From Bacillota bacterium (GTDB taxonomy: Bacteria; Bacillota; Clostridia; Peptostreptococcales; Natronincolaceae): DNA of 6,724 bases. Made by a program: the position numbers and the translations under genes. Below are positions 5,186 through 6,724 of the stretch, in pieces. Each line of letters opens with the position of its first letter. Within the stretch, counting starts at the first letter, position 1. The DNA is taken from assembly GCA_023387935.1 (NCBI GenBank), contig JAEWHG010000181.1:1-6724 (forward strand), written 5' to 3'. The notes beneath the pieces were generated by a model that ran no database searches, was not told the DNA's origin, and saw only the letters and a list, made by a program, of their open reading frames with translations.

Positions 5186-6592
5186 TTAATTTTTTATTTC
5201 ATATTTTTTTAATTTTTTATAAAAAGCTGTCCTAGATATCCCTAATTTTTTTGCAGCCTCTGCTTTGGTTTTGCAATTATCTAATGCATTGATAATCGTC
5301 TCTTTCTCTAGCTCAGCCTTTATATCTTTAATCTTTGACATATTATTTTCACTGACTTTGTCAATAAATTTAAGATTTTTACTTCTAAAATAATCCTTAA
5401 AGTGAATCCATTCCAAAGTTTCCCCCCATGAACTATTCATAGCTCTTTCTACTATATTTTGTAATTCTCTTATATTTCCAGGCCAGTCATAATCTACTTC
5501 TGTAAGCTTTATTTTAGCATCCTCTGATATCCCAGGAATTTTCATTCCTAACTGAAAATTTAATTTTTCTATTAAGTTTTCTACAATCAAAGGGATATCT
5601 TCCTTCCTTTTTCTTAGAGGCGGTATCGTAATCTTCACTACATTTAATCTATAAAATAAATCACTTCTAAACTTTTTCTCCTCTATCATCTTCTCTAGAT
5701 TGACATTGGCAGCAGCTATCACTCGTACATCAACAGGGATGCTTCCTTTACCACCTACTCTTTCAATTTCCTTTTCCTGTAATGCTCTTAATAATTTAGG
5801 TTGAGAAAATAAAGGGAGCTGGTTGATTTCATCGAGAAACAAACTTCCTTTATTAGCCATTTCAAATCTACCTTCTTTTCCACCCTTTTTAGCTCCTGTA
5901 AATGCACCTTCTTCATATCCAAAAAATTCAGACTCTAAAAGTTCTCTCGGTATGGCAGAGCAATTTACTTTTATGAAAGGAAATGAATCTCTATTACTTA
6001 GGTCATGGATGGAATGGGCTACTAATTCCTTTCCTACGCCAGTTTCTCCTTCTATTAAAACAGTAGAATTCGTTCTGGAAGCTTGAATAATCTTTCTTTT
6101 TAATTCTTGAATTTCCGGACTATTCCCTACAATATTATCAATGGTATATTTAGCACCTCTAATCTTCTTTAATTCTTCTTGATAATATTCTAGCTGTGTG
6201 GCCATACTATTAATTCTAAATGAAAAATCAATGGCATTTTCCATGCCTTTTATAATTACATGAATGAATCCTGCTACTAATTTTCCTTGTTTATTAAAAA
6301 TAGGGATATATGTGGAAAATGATTTTGTCTTAGATGGTCCCTTTGCTATAATCACATGTCCTGTAATTGGCTTCCCAGTTTTAAGAACGAAGTCAATTTT
6401 AGTATCTGGGATTACATCCTTCACATATTTTCCTTTTACATCCTCCAGCCTTATTCCACCCATCATCTCAGACCAAGTATCATTCACGTAGACATATCTT
6501 CCCTGAGCATCAGTAATAACCACACCATCTATGTGATCAATAATGAGTTTCGTAATTTCTGGATCTACATTGTTTATACCATTTATGCCCAT
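5186..6592 (-). CDS. PAS-domain sigma-54-dependent transcriptional activator (enhancer-binding protein)
   Basis: Cytoplasmic regulator of 468 residues. An N-terminal PAS sensor (about 13-113: DGVVITDAQGRYVYVND...) is followed by a charged helical linker (about 118-150). The AAA+ sigma-54 activation domain (about 154-385) has Walker A GETGVGKE (182-189), the sigma-54 contact loop GAFTGA (229-234), Walker B SLFLDEI (250-256), an arginine-rich FRSDLFYRLN (308-317) and WPGNIRELQN (370-379). A Fis-type helix-turn-helix ends the protein (about 433-464: AEAAKKLGISRTAFYKKL). All ATPase motifs are intact, so it should open sigma-54 promoters. There is no receiver or GAF domain, so the signal is probably a small molecule or redox cue read by the PAS fold. 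The start has a good site, AAGGAGGG at 6598-6605. It lies 237 bp upstream of and codirectional with the catabolic genes, and the gap contains dyads and a -24/-12 promoter that it presumably controls. No sigma-54 promoter or copy of the dyad is seen upstream of the regulator itself. Confidence 0.95.
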   Translation of the reverse strand: MGINGINNVDPEITKLIIDHIDGVVITDAQGRYVYVNDTWSEMMGGIRLEDVKGKYVKDVIPDTKIDFVLKTGKPITGHVIIAKGPSKTKSFSTYIPIFNKQGKLVAGFIHVIIKGMENAIDFSFRINSMATQLEYYQEELKKIRGAKYTIDNIVGNSPEIQELKRKIIQASRTNSTVLIEGETGVGKELVAHSIHDLSNRDSFPFIKVNCSAIPRELLESEFFGYEEGAFTGAKKGGKEGRFEMANKGSLFLDEINQLPLFSQPKLLRALQEKEIERVGGKGSIPVDVRVIAAANVNLEKMIEEKKFRSDLFYRLNVVKITIPPLRKRKEDIPLIVENLIEKLNFQLGMKIPGISEDAKIKLTEVDYDWPGNIRELQNIVERAMNSSWGETLEWIHFKDYFRSKNLKFIDKVSENNMSKIKDIKAELEKETIINALDNCKTKAEAAKKLGISRTAFYKKLKKYEIKN

Positions 6593-6724
6593 AGATTCCC
6601 TCCTTAAATTATGCCGCCTCCTACCTATTCTTTCGCATCCCTTGTAGTATACCTAGAAAATATCGAATTGATGGAACTTGTCATACATAGTATTTTTTCC
6701 ATATTTACTTTAATATTCAACAGA

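Noticed and set aside
6611..6625. Second AGGAGG (minus strand, about 6623-6616) upstream of the regulator as a leader-peptide ribosome site
   Set aside because: No start codon follows at a workable distance before the regulator's own ribosome site.
6646..6684. Sigma-70 promoter of the regulator (ATGACA at 6684-6679 with TATTTT at 6662-6657, or TATACT at 6651-6646)
   Set aside because: The first pair has a poor -10. The second -10 has no acceptable -35 at the right distance. AT-rich DNA gives such matches by chance.

Overview
The window reads as a piece of a low-GC Firmicutes chromosome, most likely an anaerobic member of the Clostridia. The grounds are AT-rich DNA, strong AGGAGG-type ribosome binding sites, and a sigma-54 activator next to a fermentative-looking acyl-CoA gene set. 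The species cannot be named from this sequence alone. All five genes lie on the minus strand, so they are transcribed from high to low coordinates. No convincing gene lies on the plus strand.

In transcription order the layout is as follows. (1) 6592-5186 encodes a PAS / AAA+ / Fis-HTH sigma-54 enhancer-binding regulator. (2) The 237-bp gap 5185-4949 holds a dense control region: two abutting 18-bp dyads just after the regulator stop codon, a third similar dyad 69 bp further on, an apparent intrinsic terminator, and an excellent -24/-12 sigma-54 promoter. (3) 4948-3776 encodes a degradative-type thiolase. (4) 3750-2932 encodes a beta-keto acid cleavage enzyme (BKACE, formerly DUF849). (5) 2917-2147 encodes a metal-dependent cyclase-family hydrolase related to bacterial kynurenine formamidase. 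(6) An 80-bp gap with a 12-bp perfect stem-loop follows. (7) 2066-90 encodes a sodium:solute symporter with an unusual cytoplasmic tail resembling two winged-helix domains. The 132 bp upstream of the regulator (6593-6724) hold its ribosome binding site and no promoter I would defend. The 89 bp after the symporter hold only an imperfect hairpin.

Inferred working model: a small solute enters through the symporter. The cyclase-family enzyme may hydrolyse a cyclic ester, amide or similar bond. BKACE then condenses a beta-keto acid with acetyl-CoA to give acetoacetate plus a new acyl-CoA, and the thiolase returns acetoacetyl-CoA (or another 3-ketoacyl-CoA) to acetyl-CoA. The PAS regulator probably senses a pathway metabolite, binds the dyads and drives the sigma-54 promoter. 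The substrate is unknown. No dehydrogenase, aminotransferase or CoA-transferase is present to tie the cluster to known lysine or carnitine pathways. The most unusual items are the transporter with a tandem winged-helix tail, the clear enhancer-dyad/sigma-54 architecture, and the combination of BKACE, cyclase-family hydrolase and thiolase with no assigned substrate.
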